The notes under the pieces were generated by a model. That model was not told the DNA's origin, ran no database searches, and saw nothing but the letters and a program-made list of their open reading frames with translations. From positions 1,054,001-1,118,000 of the forward strand of contig NZ_JAKWJO010000001.1 of NCBI RefSeq assembly GCF_022760995.1: a stretch of 64,000 nucleotides of DNA, written 5' to 3'. Positions 38,232 through 48,044 of the stretch are shown here, piece by piece (the first letter of the stretch is position 1; each line of letters starts with the position of its first letter). The stretch is from Dyella sedimenti. GTDB lineage: Bacteria > Pseudomonadota > Gammaproteobacteria > Xanthomonadales > Rhodanobacteraceae. The translations under genes and the position numbers were made by a program.

Positions 38232-39005
38232 TCAGCCTGTCAGCAATTGGCCGCCGTCCACGCACAGCGTCTGGCCGGTGATCCAGCGCGCGAACGGCGA
38301 GGCGAGGAAAAGGGCGGCGTGGGCGATGTCCTCCGGCACGCCGTAGCGGCCGAAGGGAATCTTGGCCAGCGTGCGCTGGTACAGCTCGGGCGCCTCGCTG
38401 CGGCGGCGGTCCCACAGCCCGTCGGGGAATTCGATGGAACCAGGCGCGATGGCGTTGACGCGGATGCGGTGTTCCGCCAGCGACAGCGCCTGCGAGGTGG
38501 TGTACTGGCTCAGCGCGGCCTTCACCGCCGCATAGGCCGGCCCGCGCACCCCGGGATGGAACGCGGCGATCGAGGAAATGTGCAGGATGCTGCCATGGGC
38601 CGAGGCCTTCAGATGGGGCAGGGCATGGCGCGAGGCGCGCACGGCCGCCATCAGGTCCACGTTGAAGCCGGCCAGCCAGGCCTCGTCGGTATCGGCGAAG
38701 CCATAGCCGCTGGCGTTGTTCACCAGCACGTCGATGCCGCCCAGCACCTCGGCCGCCTCGCCGATATAGGCCTCGATGGCGGCGCCATCGGCAAGGTCGC
38801 AGGTGCGCGCATGCGCGGTGACGCCTTGCGCGGCGATGGCGCCGCGCACTTCATCCAGCGCATCCTGGCCGCGGGCGCACACCGAGACGGCGGCGCCGGC
38901 CTCGGCGAAGGCCAGCGCGATGCCGCGGCCGATGCCCTTGCTGCCGCCCGCGACGACGACGCGGTAGCCGCTGACACCGAGGGCGGACAAAGGCGGCAAG
39001 GTCAT
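38232..39005 (-). CDS. Short-chain dehydrogenase/reductase
   Basis: A 257-residue NAD(P)-dependent oxidoreductase. The cofactor motif is [10 protein letters not shown] (residues ~19-28), LVNNASGYG is the NNAG-like segment, and the catalytic set is Ser in HISSIAAF and YxxxK in PAYAAVKAA. The C-terminal [13 protein letters not shown] is typical of classical SDRs. The substrate is unknown. The start at 39005 overlaps the stop of a small membrane protein gene (ATGA), and the methyltransferase follows three bases after its stop. Confidence 0.88.
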   Translation of the reverse strand: MTLPPLSALGVSGYRVVVAGGSKGIGRGIALAFAEAGAAVSVCARGQDALDEVRGAIAAQGVTAHARTCDLADGAAIEAYIGEAAEVLGGIDVLVNNASGYGFADTDEAWLAGFNVDLMAAVRASRHALPHLKASAHGSILHISSIAAFHPGVRGPAYAAVKAALSQYTTSQALSLAEHRIRVNAIAPGSIEFPDGLWDRRRSEAPELYQRTLAKIPFGRYGVPEDIAHAALFLASPFARWITGQTLCVDGGQLLTG

Positions 39006-39364
39006 TTCGGTGCCGGGAAAACGACGTGGTGTACCAATACTGGAGATAGGATCAACGGGCTGAACAACAGCAATAGGGCGAGCAGGCTGTACTGCGTATA
39101 GGCCATGATCCGGGCCGCCTTGGCCAGTCCCTCGCCCCGCAGCAGGCCACCCGATGCGGTAATGATTTTCTGTGCCTTCCAGCCGGAGATCGAGGCGATG
39201 ACGGATCCAGCCAGCGGCAGCACCATGGGAAGGACCGGATTGACCGGTCCGAGCACCAGCCCCATCACCGGCAGCAGCGTCCACGCGAGGATGGCGAAAA
39301 CCAGGCTGTAGATCGCCAGCATGCTGTACGTCGGTGTTTCCTGTACCTGTCGTGCGCTTTCCAT
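39002..39364 (-). CDS. Small DUF4190-like membrane protein
   Basis: A 120-residue protein with three hydrophobic segments (~16-38, ~42-62 and ~93-115). The first pair (LAIYSLVFAILAWTLLPVMG and PMVLPLAGSVIASISG) resembles the DUF4190 arrangement. The ATG at 39364 has GGGGG seven bases upstream, better placed than the ATG two codons earlier. It is the first gene of the operon with SDR, methyltransferase, pyrD and murB, coupled to the SDR by an ATGA overlap. No function is known. Confidence 0.75.
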   Translation of the reverse strand: MESARQVQETPTYSMLAIYSLVFAILAWTLLPVMGLVLGPVNPVLPMVLPLAGSVIASISGWKAQKIITASGGLLRGEGLAKAARIMAYTQYSLLALLLLFSPLILSPVLVHHVVFPAPK

Positions 39365-39417
39365 CGTCATACCCCCGTTGTCGATGTGATCCGCTTGCTG
39401 CCGTTGGCCTTGCCGTC

Positions 39418-40953
39418 TTACAGGTCGAACTTGATGCCCTGCGCCAGCGGCAGCGAGTTCGAGTAATTGATGGTATTGGTCTGCCGGCGCATATAGACCT
39501 TCCACGCATCCGAGCCGGACTCGCGGCCGCCGCCAGTCTCCTTCTCGCCGCCGAAGGCGCCGCCGATCTCGGCGCCGGAGGTGCCGATGTTGACGTTGGC
39601 GATGCCGCAGTCCGAGCCGGCCGCCGACAGATACTGCTCCGCCGATTTCAGGTTCTGCGTGAAGATCGCCGAGGACAGCCCCTGCGGCACGCTGTTCTGC
39701 TGTTCGATGGCCTCGTCCAGCGTCTTGAACGGCATCACGTACAGGATCGGCGCGAAGGTTTCGGTCTGCACCACCTCGTCGCTGTTCTTCACCCCGGTGA
39801 CGAGGGTCGGCAGCACGAAGTTGCCCGGACGATCGCTGAGCGCGGCGCCGCCGGTGCGCACGGTGCCGCCGGCCGCCTTGGCCTTCTCGATGGCGGCGAG
39901 GTAGGCCTGCACGGCCTCCTTGCTGTTGAGCGGGCCCATCAGGGTGGTGGGCAGGGTCGGGTCGCCGATCTTGCTTTCCACCTGCTTATAGGCGGTGACC
40001 AGCTTGGCGGTGACGTCGTCGATGATCGACTCGTGCACGAACAGCCGGCGCGTGGTGGTGCAGCGCTGGCCGGCGGTGCCCACGGCACCGAACACGATGG
40101 CCGGGATGGCGAGCTTCAGGTCCGCGCTCTCGTCCAGGATGATGGCGTTGTTGCCGCCCAGCTCCAGCAGCGAGCGGCCCATGCGCCGCGCCACGCGCTC
40201 GCCCACCAGGCGGCCCACCCTGGTGGAGCCGGTGAAGCTGATGAGCGGAATGCGCCTGTCGTCCACGAAGGCCTGCGACAACTCGGTGCCGGCATCGTTG
40301 AACAGGAAGAAGATGTCGGGGAAGCCGCCGGCCTTCAGCGCCTCGTTGCAGATCCGCATCGTCGCGATGGCCGACAGGGGGGTCTTGGGCGAAGGCTTCC
40401 ACACGCAGATATCGCCGCAGATGGCGGCCAGGAATGCGTTCCAGGCCCACACCGCGACCGGGAAGTTGAACGCGCTGATGATGCCGACCAGGCCCAGCGG
40501 GTGGTACTGGTCGTACATGCGGTGGCCCGGGCGCTCCGAATGCATGGTGTAGCCGTACAGCATGCGGCTCTGGCCCACCGCGAAGTCGGCGATGTCGATC
40601 ATCTCCTGCACTTCGCCATCGCCCTCGGGCTTGATCTTGCCCATCTCCAGCGCCACCAGCGAGCCCAGCGCGTCCTTGTGTCTGCGGAGCGCCTCGCCGC
40701 ACAGGCGCACGGCTTCGCCGCGACGCGGCGCCGGCGTGGTGCGCCATACCTTGAAGGCCGCCTGGGCGCGCTCGACGAGGGTCTCGTAGTCCGCCGCGCT
40801 GGAGGCATGCACCGTGGCGATTACCTCGCCGGTCGCCGGGTTGACCGGTTGCAGCGTGCCGGCGTCGGTGGTGCGGGACCACTCGCCGTTGCCCAGGTAG
40901 GTGCCCGACTGGGTGGCGCCGAGGCCAAGTGCGGTGAGGATGGCGTGGGACAT
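39418..40953 (-). CDS. ALDH7-type aldehyde dehydrogenase
   Basis: A 511-residue NAD(P)-dependent aldehyde dehydrogenase. The catalytic glutamate is in [11 protein letters not shown], the catalytic cysteine in GQRCTTTRR, and the cofactor segment in [12 protein letters not shown]. The sequence style is that of the antiquitin group (ALDH7A1; bacterial AmaB/Pcd), which oxidises alpha-aminoadipate semialdehyde / piperideine-6-carboxylate in lysine breakdown. No other lysine-catabolism gene is adjacent, so the substrate is inferred from family resemblance. It is divergent from a small secreted protein gene. Confidence 0.88.
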   Translation of the reverse strand: MSHAILTALGLGATQSGTYLGNGEWSRTTDAGTLQPVNPATGEVIATVHASSAADYETLVERAQAAFKVWRTTPAPRRGEAVRLCGEALRRHKDALGSLVALEMGKIKPEGDGEVQEMIDIADFAVGQSRMLYGYTMHSERPGHRMYDQYHPLGLVGIISAFNFPVAVWAWNAFLAAICGDICVWKPSPKTPLSAIATMRICNEALKAGGFPDIFFLFNDAGTELSQAFVDDRRIPLISFTGSTRVGRLVGERVARRMGRSLLELGGNNAIILDESADLKLAIPAIVFGAVGTAGQRCTTTRRLFVHESIIDDVTAKLVTAYKQVESKIGDPTLPTTLMGPLNSKEAVQAYLAAIEKAKAAGGTVRTGGAALSDRPGNFVLPTLVTGVKNSDEVVQTETFAPILYVMPFKTLDEAIEQQNSVPQGLSSAIFTQNLKSAEQYLSAAGSDCGIANVNIGTSGAEIGGAFGGEKETGGGRESGSDAWKVYMRRQTNTINYSNSLPLAQGIKFDL

Positions 40954-41138
40954 GCGTGACTCCGGACCGTGGCGCGGCAAGGCCGCCAGTAGAGAAAACA
41001 GGCATTCTAGCAGGCCCCCCGCCATGGATCGCCTTGGCCGCCGGGCCATGCCAGAATCCCTGGCGTCGCCCCGGCCCGCGCCTGGATGCCATCCGGCGCC
41101 CCCGCTGGAACTTTTCCATCCATCAGCAAAGGATCTGT

Positions 41139-41633
41139 ATGAAAAGGTTTGGCAGTGCGCTGACATTCGCAGTGGCGGTGGCATCGACCATTCCCGCTGC
41201 GGCGTTCGCCGGTGAGGTCGGGGATCCGGCCCTCCAGTCGTCGAAGCAAACATATGCGTTGACGCCCGGTTCCTCGGCCTATGCAGGATGGAGCGAATGG
41301 ATACGGCAGCAGCAGGCGCGCAAGGATGTTTCGCCTGCGGTGAAGGGCGTCGGCCGCATCACCATCACGGCGGTATCGGATGGCGCCAGCGCGCCGGCTG
41401 CTTCGCCCGTACCCGTCATGCCGGACGTGGCGCCGGCGCCGCAAGGCTTGCTGCCGGCCGGCCTGCCTGCGGTGGGAACGACGGGGCAGCGGGTCACCAT
41501 CTCGAACGAGATTCCGGACGGCGGCGAACAGCTCTGGACCTATGCCTGGGCGGACGCTCCCGGAGCCTGGGTATTGACGGGCCAGGGAGGCTGCGTGCAA
41601 CCCCATTGTAGCGTCGCCATCGCCACCCGCTGA
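41139..41633 (+). CDS. Secreted hypothetical protein
   Basis: A 164-residue protein with a signal peptide ([18 protein letters not shown], cleavage near AFA) and ribosome site AAAGGA. The mature part has a low-complexity Ala/Pro segment (~85-105) and a C-terminal domain with Trp-rich [14 protein letters not shown] and two cysteines near the end, which could form a disulfide. I do not recognise it. It stands alone upstream of tRNA-Arg. Confidence 0.65.
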   Translation: MKRFGSALTFAVAVASTIPAAAFAGEVGDPALQSSKQTYALTPGSSAYAGWSEWIRQQQARKDVSPAVKGVGRITITAVSDGASAPAASPVPVMPDVAPAPQGLLPAGLPAVGTTGQRVTISNEIPDGGEQLWTYAWADAPGAWVLTGQGGCVQPHCSVAIATR

Positions 41634-41741
41634 CCTTGCCGGCGTGCTGGCGTGCGAAGGATCGGCGCCGTCGTGGCTCGCAGGCGCGGAAAGCCGCGTT
41701 CTTCTTCGGGGTCGCCATGTTTGTTATCCTTTCCGCTCGAT

Positions 41742-41818
41742 GGCCCCGTGGCACAATTGGATAGCGCGCACCCCTCCTAAGGGTGAGGTTGTGGGTTCGA
41801 ACCCCGCCGGGGCCGCCA
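41742..41818 (+). tRNA. tRNA-Arg(CCT)
   Basis: A 77-base cloverleaf with encoded CCA. The acceptor stem GGCCCCG pairs with CGGGGCC, the discriminator is G, and the anticodon stem CACCC/GGGTG encloses the loop CTCCTAA with anticodon CCT (41776-41778), reading AGG codons. The T-loop GTTCGAA is normal. A terminator follows 20 bases later. Confidence 0.97.
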
Positions 41819-41837
41819 TCGATGCTTCGCACGACAA

Positions 41838-41861
41838 GAGACCGCCTTGGGGCGGTCTTTT
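41838..41861 (+). terminator. Rho-independent terminator after tRNA-Arg
   Basis: A hairpin with arms AGACCGCC and GGCGGTCT around a short TTGG loop, followed by TTTT. It ends the tRNA transcript and separates it from the convergent response-regulator gene. Confidence 0.9.
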
Positions 41862-41876
41862 CATGGACAGGCTCTC

Positions 41877-42512
41877 TCAGCCCAGCATGCCGTGCTCGCG
41901 GGCATAGGCGTAGACGCCCAGGTCGCTCTTGAGGCCGAGCTTGGACATGGCGTCCATCTTCTGCCGGCTGATGGTCTTGACGCTGCGGCTGAGCTGCGTG
42001 GCGATCTCGGACACCGTGAAGCCCAGCGCGAACAGACGCAGCACTTCCACCTCGCGCTTGGAAAGTACCGCCTGGACCGGAGCGGCGCCCGAGGCCTGGG
42101 CGGCATTCAGTGTCTTGCGGATGCCTGCGCCCAGGTAGCTTCGCCCGTGCGACACGGCCTGCACGGCCAGGGGCAATTCGGCCAAGGCATCGGACTTGCC
42201 CAGCAGGCCGCGCACGCCCGTCGCGAGAATGGCGCTGAGCACGCCCGCGTTGTTCACCATGGTCAGCACGATCAGGGGCAGCAGCGGCCAGCGGCGGCGT
42301 ATCAGCCCCAGCATCTGCAGGCCGTCGGCCATCTCCCCGCCCGGCATGCTGAAGTCGGTGAGCACCAGGTCGCACGGATGGTCCTCGATCGCATCGAGCA
42401 GCTCCGCGGGCGAGCCGACGTCGGCGACCACGCTGGCCTGCGCACTGGCCTCCAGCACCATGCGCACCCCGTTACGCACGACGGGATGGTCATCCGCCAG
42501 AATGATGCGCAT
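41877..42512 (-). CDS. LuxR-type response regulator (BvgA/EvgA/RcsB-like)
   Basis: A 211-residue regulator. The receiver begins MRIILADDHPVVRNGVR with phospho-acceptor Asp53 (DLVLTDFSMPG). The C-terminal GerE/LuxR HTH (~145-205) reads LSKREVEVLRLFALGFTVSE. The ATG at 42512 has GAAGG seven bases upstream; an ATG two codons earlier is too close to that site. It is transcribed divergently, 181 bases from a large hybrid kinase with periplasmic binding domains, an arrangement like BvgA/BvgS or EvgA/EvgS partners. Regulated genes are unknown; the nearby pilin and lipoprotein genes are candidates by position only. Confidence 0.9.
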   Translation of the reverse strand: MRIILADDHPVVRNGVRMVLEASAQASVVADVGSPAELLDAIEDHPCDLVLTDFSMPGGEMADGLQMLGLIRRRWPLLPLIVLTMVNNAGVLSAILATGVRGLLGKSDALAELPLAVQAVSHGRSYLGAGIRKTLNAAQASGAAPVQAVLSKREVEVLRLFALGFTVSEIATQLSRSVKTISRQKMDAMSKLGLKSDLGVYAYAREHGMLG

Positions 42513-42693
42513 GGTCATGCCTTCACGATTCCGCTGCCTGCAAAAGTGCAAGGTTAGCCGATTCGACGTGGCAAGCAGATTAGGCGTTTTCCTACGCAAT
42601 GCCGGGTGTTCTTCAGACGATTCTCATGGCAGATGGTGTAGCCGGCGCACTAGGCTGAACCTTTGCAGATCACGTTGGAACCTGGGCGCATCG
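42513..42693. promoter_or_regulatory. Divergent control region of the BvgAS-like pair
   Basis: A 181-base region holding promoters for both the response regulator (minus) and the hybrid kinase (plus). It contains an inverted repeat TAGG at 42581-42584 and CCTA at 42591-42594 with six bases between, and further TAGGC and AGGTTAGCC sequences at 42651 and 42551. These could be binding sites for the response regulator. No strong -35/-10 pair was found. Confidence 0.4.
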
Positions 42694-45600
42694 ATGGACG
42701 TATATACGGATTTATGCGGTGGCGCGTGGCCTTGCCGCCGGTTGCCGAGGGACAAGGAACGGCGGGGCTGGCGGGCGTATGGCCTGGCCCTTCTGCTGGC
42801 CTGTCTGGCCGGCGTGTGGGGGATCGCCCAGGCGACACAGGATGTTCCCGCACGCGGCGGCTCGGTATCGGCTGTCAGCGATCCGATAGACAGCCTGCTC
42901 TCCCTGGCGCCGGAGGAAGACGCATGGCGTCGCCAACATCCGGTGATCCAGGTGGGCGTCCTGGCCGGCGATCACCTGCCTGCCGAAACCTGGGTGGCGG
43001 GACGGCCCGATGGCTTTGGCGTGGACTACGCCCGGCTGCTTGCCGGCAAGGCCGGGTTACGGCTGAACTTTCATCCCTACAGCGAACCGGTGATGGTCGT
43101 CGGGACGGGCATGCCGTACGACCTGCTGACCGCGATGACGCCCGGCCAGGCGGCCGGGGCGGGCTTCGAGCTGCTCACGCCCTATGCCGCCGGCCGCATG
43201 GTCGCGGTGGCGCGCAAGGGCGACGAGCGTATCCACACGGAACGCGACCTCGCCGCCATGCGCATCGCCATCGCGAGCGATGCCCGTGACATCGCGGACG
43301 TGTTGTCGCGGCGCTATCCCCATGCGGTGCTGGTGGCCGCCGACGATGATCGCCAGGCACTGGACCTGCTGGCCTCCGGCCGTGCCGACGTCTACCTCGG
43401 CACGACCCTGTCGCGCATGCGCCTGTCGTTGCCCGACCGCCACGACGATGCCCTGGTCGTGCTGGAATCGCTGGAACTGCCGCCCCTGATGGTCGGCCTC
43501 GCCGTGCCGCGCGACCGCGGCATGCTGCTGGACATCCTGCGCAAGGCCGAGGCCGGCTTGTCCGCGGACGAGGTGACGCGCCTGCGCGCGCGCTGGGGCG
43601 TGCGCGCGGAGGCTGGGGCCGCGGCTTCCGTGCAGGCGCCGACCAGCGCCGAGCGTGACTGGCTGCACGGCTTGCCGCCGCTGCGCCTGGGGTTCGAGAT
43701 CGACCGCTTCCCCTATACCTTCCTGGACAGCCAGGGCCAGTTGAGCGGCGTGGCGGCGGACTACGCGGAGATCGTGCAGGAAGCGCTGGGGCTGCGCGTA
43801 CAGCCCGTGCCCGCCAAGGACTGGAACCAGCTCCGGCGCATGGTCCATGACGGCGAGGTCGACCTGGTGGCGGCGGCGACGCCCGACGACTTCAGTTCGC
43901 GCGACATGGTATTCAGCCGGGCCTACGAGCATTTTCCGCAGGTCATCGTGGCGCAGGTGCAAAGCCCGACCTTGTCGGGTCCGGAAGACCTGGCCCGCCG
44001 TACCGTGGCGGTACGCGAGGAGATGGGGTTGCTGTTCCGCCTGAAGGCGCTGTCGCCCACCACGCGCTGGCTATCGGTCGGCAGCGCCGAGGAGGGCATG
44101 GCGATGGTGGCGTCCGGCCGGGCCGATGCCTATGTCGGCGCCCTGCCGGTGGTCGATGCCCTGATTCGCGACCGCTATGCGGCCACGCTGCGCGTGACCG
44201 GGCCCGCGGATTTCGACCAGGATCTGTCGATCGGCGTGGTCAACCGCTACGAGCAGTTGGTGCCTCTCATCAACCGCGTGCTCACCGGCGTGTCGGACCG
44301 CCAGCGCCAGGCCATCCGCAGCCATTGGCTGACCGCGCAATACCACTATGGCGTGCCGTGGCGATGGGTGCGTACCGGCCTGCTGGCGGCCCTGCTGGTA
44401 CTGGGGGGCATGGCCATCTCCTATTTCCGCCAGCGGCGCGCCATGCGCGCGCAGCATGCAGCGGAGCAGTCCCTGGCGGCCCAGCTGCGGTTCCAGCAGG
44501 CCCTGCTGGAAACCATTCCTTACCCGGTGTTCGTGAAGGACGACGCAGGGCGCTATATCGCCGTCAACCGCGCCTACGAGGCTATGTTCCATGCCTCGCG
44601 CGACGACCTGCTGGGTCATACCCTGGCCGAGACGCGGCATGTCGCCGGCCTGGATGCCGATGCCTTGCACGCCTCGGACATGCAACAGTTGGCCCGGGGC
44701 AGCGGCAGCCATCACGAGCTGCACGTCAGTCCCCCGGACGCTTCCGGCGGCACGCGCGACTCCCTGCTATGGCTGCACGTCTTCAATCGCGGCGGCGGGC
44801 AGGGCACCTGCCTGCTCGGCACCCTGGTGGACGTCAGCGAGCTGCGCAAGGCCGAGGCGCGCGCGCTCGCTTCCGAGCAGAAGCTGATCGACACCAACGA
44901 AAGCCTGCCCGGCGTAGTGCTGCGCGCGTGCTACATGCCGGATGGATCGAGCCGGTTTGACTATGTTGGCGGCGATAGCGAGGCCCTGTTCGGCCTGACC
45001 CACGGGGAACTCACGCAGGGGCGCCGCCGACTTTCAGACGTCATCCTCGAGGATGACCGGCCCGCGATGCGCCAGGCCGTCCAGCGCGCCAAGGAAGGCT
45101 TCGGGCCGCAAGGCGTGGAATACCGCATCGCCCTGCCGTCCGGCCTGCGATGGGGGCACGCCTCGTTCGGCCTGCCGCGCCGCGAGGACGACGGCACCGT
45201 CTTCTGCAGCATCTACTGCGATGACATCACCGCCGAGAAGGCGCAGGCGCAGGCCCTGGTCGAGGCCACCACCACGGCCGAGGCGGCGGTCGCCGCCAAG
45301 GGCGCCTTCCTCGCCATGATGAGCCACGAGATCCGCACGCCCATGGCCGGCGTGCTCGGCCTGATCGAACTGCTCGGCAAGACGGCGCTGGACCGCGAGC
45401 AATCGCACATGCTGGACATGGTGCGCGATTCGGCGAGCGCCTTGCTGCAGATCCTCGATGACATCCTGGACTTCTCGCGCATCGAGGCCGGGCGATTGAC
45501 GCTGAGCGAGCATCCCTTCGACCTGCGGGCGATGACCGACGGCGTGCTCGGCCTGTTCGCCACGCTGGCGCGCGAAAAGGGCCTGGCCCTGTACGCCACG

Positions 45601-47100
45601 CTGGACTGGCGGCTGGCGGCGCAATACCGGGGCGACATGACACGCATCCGGCAGATCGTCACCAACCTCTTGAGCAATGCGCTGAAGTTCACTTCCAAGG
45701 GGCATGTCGAGCTGCATATGGAACTGCTCGAGGATGCCCCCGACGGGCAACGCATGGCCATTTCCGTCCACGATACCGGCATCGGCATCGCGCAGGAGCA
45801 GCTCGACCGGCTGTTCCAGCCCTTCGTGCAGGCCGACGCTTCTACCTCGCGCCGCTATGGCGGCACGGGACTGGGACTGACCATCTGCCAGCGGCTGGCC
45901 CACATGATGGAGGGCGAGATCCGCATCACCAGCTCGCTGGGCTTCGGCACCAGCGTGACGTTCGACGTGCGGCTGCCGGTGGCGCAGGCCCTGCGGCCGC
46001 AACCGGCGCTGGCCGGCAAGCGGGCGCTGCTGTGCACCGGCGACATCCTGCTGGAGCGCGAGCTGTCCAATACGCTGTCCGCGCTGGGCCTGTCCATCAT
46101 CGGCGCCGACGCCAGGGACCTGCCCGAGAGCGACGCGCACAACGTCGATATCTACGTAGTCGATGCGGCCCTGGCGCGCGGCGGGGCGCTGCCTCCTGGT
46201 GTTCGCGTCATCCGCTTGCTGGATGCGCCCGATCCCCGCGGCTTTTTCGTGGAGGAAGGGCATGTCGCGCTCAGCGGCTATCCACTGCTGTGGCGCTCGG
46301 CCATGGAAGCCTGCCACACGGTCCTGGGCATCTCGCTGCCTGCCCGCCCGATGGTTCCCGGCGTGTCGCCGGTGCGCCACGCGGCGCGTATCCTCGTGGC
46401 GGAAGACCATCCGATCAACCGCGCCGTGCTCGGTCGCCAGCTCGATTGCCTGGGCTATGCGCATACCATCGTCGACAATGGCCAGGAGGCCTTGCGCACC
46501 CTGGCCAACGGCCATTACGACCTGCTGATCACCGATTGCCACATGCCGCTGCTCGACGGTTATACGCTGGCGCGCAGGATTCGCGAGGGCGAGGCGGGCA
46601 GCGATACGCACCTTCCCATCATCGCCTTGTCGGCGAGTGCGCTGCCGGAAGAGGTCGTGCGCTGCCACGAGGCGGGCATGGACGAATTCCTGGCCAAGCC
46701 CGTGCAGCTGTCCACCCTGGACGCCATGCTGTCCGCCAGCCTCGAAGGTCGTTCGCCCAAGGTCGGGCGGGAGACCCCGGAGGCCGACCCCGCCGTGGAC
46801 GGGCGCCTACGCACCCTGAAGGAAGTCTTTGGTTCGGCACGGCAGGTGAGGGACCTGCTGCGAGGCCTGCTCGACACCACGCGCCAGGACCTGCGGGAGC
46901 TGGAGCACGCCCGCCTGGGCAACGACGCCGAGCGCCAGCGGGACATCCTGCACCGCATCCGGGGCGCGTTGCGGCTGGTGGACAACCAGTTGCCCGCCGG
47001 CAGCGGCAGCGTGGTGCAGCAGCGGGACGAACTGCTCCGCCACCTGCGGGCGCTCGAGGTCCTGCTGGCCCGGCTCGAATCGGGCATGGCCGATGCCTGA
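42694..47100 (+). CDS. BvgS/EvgS-like hybrid sensor histidine kinase
   Basis: A 1468-residue phosphorelay kinase. Order: membrane helix (~28-47), two tandem SBP_bac_3 periplasmic binding domains (~82-300 and ~327-546), a second helix (~558-579), two PAS domains (~603-710 and ~730-845), a HisKA domain with His878 in MMSHEIRTPM, a HATPase domain, a degenerate receiver-like stretch (~1106-1226), a receiver with Asp1281 (LLITDCHMPLLDG), and a C-terminal Hpt with His1420 (LHRIRGALRLV). The His-Asp-His chain is thus complete, as in BvgS/EvgS. The ATG at 42694 lies just before the first helix; the open frame continues upstream only as an antisense shadow of the response regulator. The ligand is unknown. 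Confidence 0.9.
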   Translation: MDVYTDLCGGAWPCRRLPRDKERRGWRAYGLALLLACLAGVWGIAQATQDVPARGGSVSAVSDPIDSLLSLAPEEDAWRRQHPVIQVGVLAGDHLPAETWVAGRPDGFGVDYARLLAGKAGLRLNFHPYSEPVMVVGTGMPYDLLTAMTPGQAAGAGFELLTPYAAGRMVAVARKGDERIHTERDLAAMRIAIASDARDIADVLSRRYPHAVLVAADDDRQALDLLASGRADVYLGTTLSRMRLSLPDRHDDALVVLESLELPPLMVGLAVPRDRGMLLDILRKAEAGLSADEVTRLRARWGVRAEAGAAASVQAPTSAERDWLHGLPPLRLGFEIDRFPYTFLDSQGQLSGVAADYAEIVQEALGLRVQPVPAKDWNQLRRMVHDGEVDLVAAATPDDFSSRDMVFSRAYEHFPQVIVAQVQSPTLSGPEDLARRTVAVREEMGLLFRLKALSPTTRWLSVGSAEEGMAMVASGRADAYVGALPVVDALIRDRYAATLRVTGPADFDQDLSIGVVNRYEQLVPLINRVLTGVSDRQRQAIRSHWLTAQYHYGVPWRWVRTGLLAALLVLGGMAISYFRQRRAMRAQHAAEQSLAAQLRFQQALLETIPYPVFVKDDAGRYIAVNRAYEAMFHASRDDLLGHTLAETRHVAGLDADALHASDMQQLARGSGSHHELHVSPPDASGGTRDSLLWLHVFNRGGGQGTCLLGTLVDVSELRKAEARALASEQKLIDTNESLPGVVLRACYMPDGSSRFDYVGGDSEALFGLTHGELTQGRRRLSDVILEDDRPAMRQAVQRAKEGFGPQGVEYRIALPSGLRWGHASFGLPRREDDGTVFCSIYCDDITAEKAQAQALVEATTTAEAAVAAKGAFLAMMSHEIRTPMAGVLGLIELLGKTALDREQSHMLDMVRDSASALLQILDDILDFSRIEAGRLTLSEHPFDLRAMTDGVLGLFATLAREKGLALYATLDWRLAAQYRGDMTRIRQIVTNLLSNALKFTSKGHVELHMELLEDAPDGQRMAISVHDTGIGIAQEQLDRLFQPFVQADASTSRRYGGTGLGLTICQRLAHMMEGEIRITSSLGFGTSVTFDVRLPVAQALRPQPALAGKRALLCTGDILLERELSNTLSALGLSIIGADARDLPESDAHNVDIYVVDAALARGGALPPGVRVIRLLDAPDPRGFFVEEGHVALSGYPLLWRSAMEACHTVLGISLPARPMVPGVSPVRHAARILVAEDHPINRAVLGRQLDCLGYAHTIVDNGQEALRTLANGHYDLLITDCHMPLLDGYTLARRIREGEAGSDTHLPIIALSASALPEEVVRCHEAGMDEFLAKPVQLSTLDAMLSASLEGRSPKVGRETPEADPAVDGRLRTLKEVFGSARQVRDLLRGLLDTTRQDLRELEHARLGNDAERQRDILHRIRGALRLVDNQLPAGSGSVVQQRDELLRHLRALEVLLARLESGMADA

Positions 47101-47132
47101 CGCCGCCGGCATGTCGAATCCCGCCAGTCCGG

Positions 47133-47852
47133 TCAGTTCTGGATGGCCCGCAACGGGCGGCACGAACCGCCATCGCAATCGATCACCAGCGTGAACGTCG
47201 TGCAGGAGGCCTGGAACGTCGAGCCGCCCGTCGAGTGGACTTCGGCGCAGCCCTGCTGCGACGCGATCTGCTGGGCGGAGCGGACGACGGCGGCAATGTC
47301 CTGCACGGGCGCAGCCATGGCCATCCTGGATGCGGGAGTCTCGTCGGTTGCCGCCGGATTCGAATGCACCACGATGGTGGTCGAGTCGACGGGGCCACCC
47401 TTCATGCCGTACTTGGCGCGGATCGAGCGCGCTATGAAATGCGCATCGAAAAGATTCATGCCGGCCACCGGCTCGCGGAAGCATTTCACCAGCAAGACGG
47501 TATTCGGCGTCACGATCGGCACGGTATTGGAAAAGGCCCACGCGCTGTGCCGGCCCCAGCCCGCCGTGCCGATGGTGGCCGAACTTACCGTGGCGCTGTC
47601 GGCCTCGTTCATCACGCCGAAGTAATGGCAGCCCAGCTCCAGCGACTTGTCCGCCGCCCGCAGGATGGCGAAGTCCGAGGCGCGCTCCGCGCTGGTGAAG
47701 CCATTGCCGGCGAAATCGATCTTGAAGGTATCCGGCGACAGCGCCGTCTCGCTGAAACCGCCGCCAAAGCCCTTGGACTGATACGCCGTGGCGCAGCCGC
47801 CAAGCGCCAACGCCCATGCAAGCACGCAGGCGCGCACGATCCCCGTATTCAT
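47133..47852 (-). CDS. CC0125/CC1285-type lipoprotein
   Basis: A 239-residue lipoprotein: signal MNTGIVRACVLAWALALGG with lipobox LGGC (Cys20), followed by ATAYQSKGFGGGFSETAL, which resembles the start of the CC0125/CC1285 family (YQ..G.GG[YF]S). The C-terminal ~40 residues contain four cysteines (QQGCAEV, QASCTTF, IDCDGGSC) not obviously part of that family. It is expected in the outer membrane. It converges with the hybrid kinase gene 32 bases away. The function is unknown. Confidence 0.75.
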   Translation of the reverse strand: MNTGIVRACVLAWALALGGCATAYQSKGFGGGFSETALSPDTFKIDFAGNGFTSAERASDFAILRAADKSLELGCHYFGVMNEADSATVSSATIGTAGWGRHSAWAFSNTVPIVTPNTVLLVKCFREPVAGMNLFDAHFIARSIRAKYGMKGGPVDSTTIVVHSNPAATDETPASRMAMAAPVQDIAAVVRSAQQIASQQGCAEVHSTGGSTFQASCTTFTLVIDCDGGSCRPLRAIQN

Positions 47853-48044
47853 GGCTTCCCCCCTGGTTGCCTGGCTGGACCTCGCCGCTCGGCGAATCCA
47901 TGCGCCGAACCTAGCAAACCAGGGCTACGCACCGTCACTGGCCAAATGGCCTCGGCTGGGTAGGTGGGGCGAGCATGCGCGGATCAATGGGCAGCCCATA
48001 CGGACGCGAGCGGACCAAGCCGGAAACGTTGCTCAGCCGATCCG

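Noticed and set aside
42196..42693. N-terminal extension of the hybrid kinase
   Set aside because: The frame stays open, but the extra 166 residues are Ser/Arg-rich antisense of the response regulator; the first membrane helix starts shortly after the ATG at 42694.
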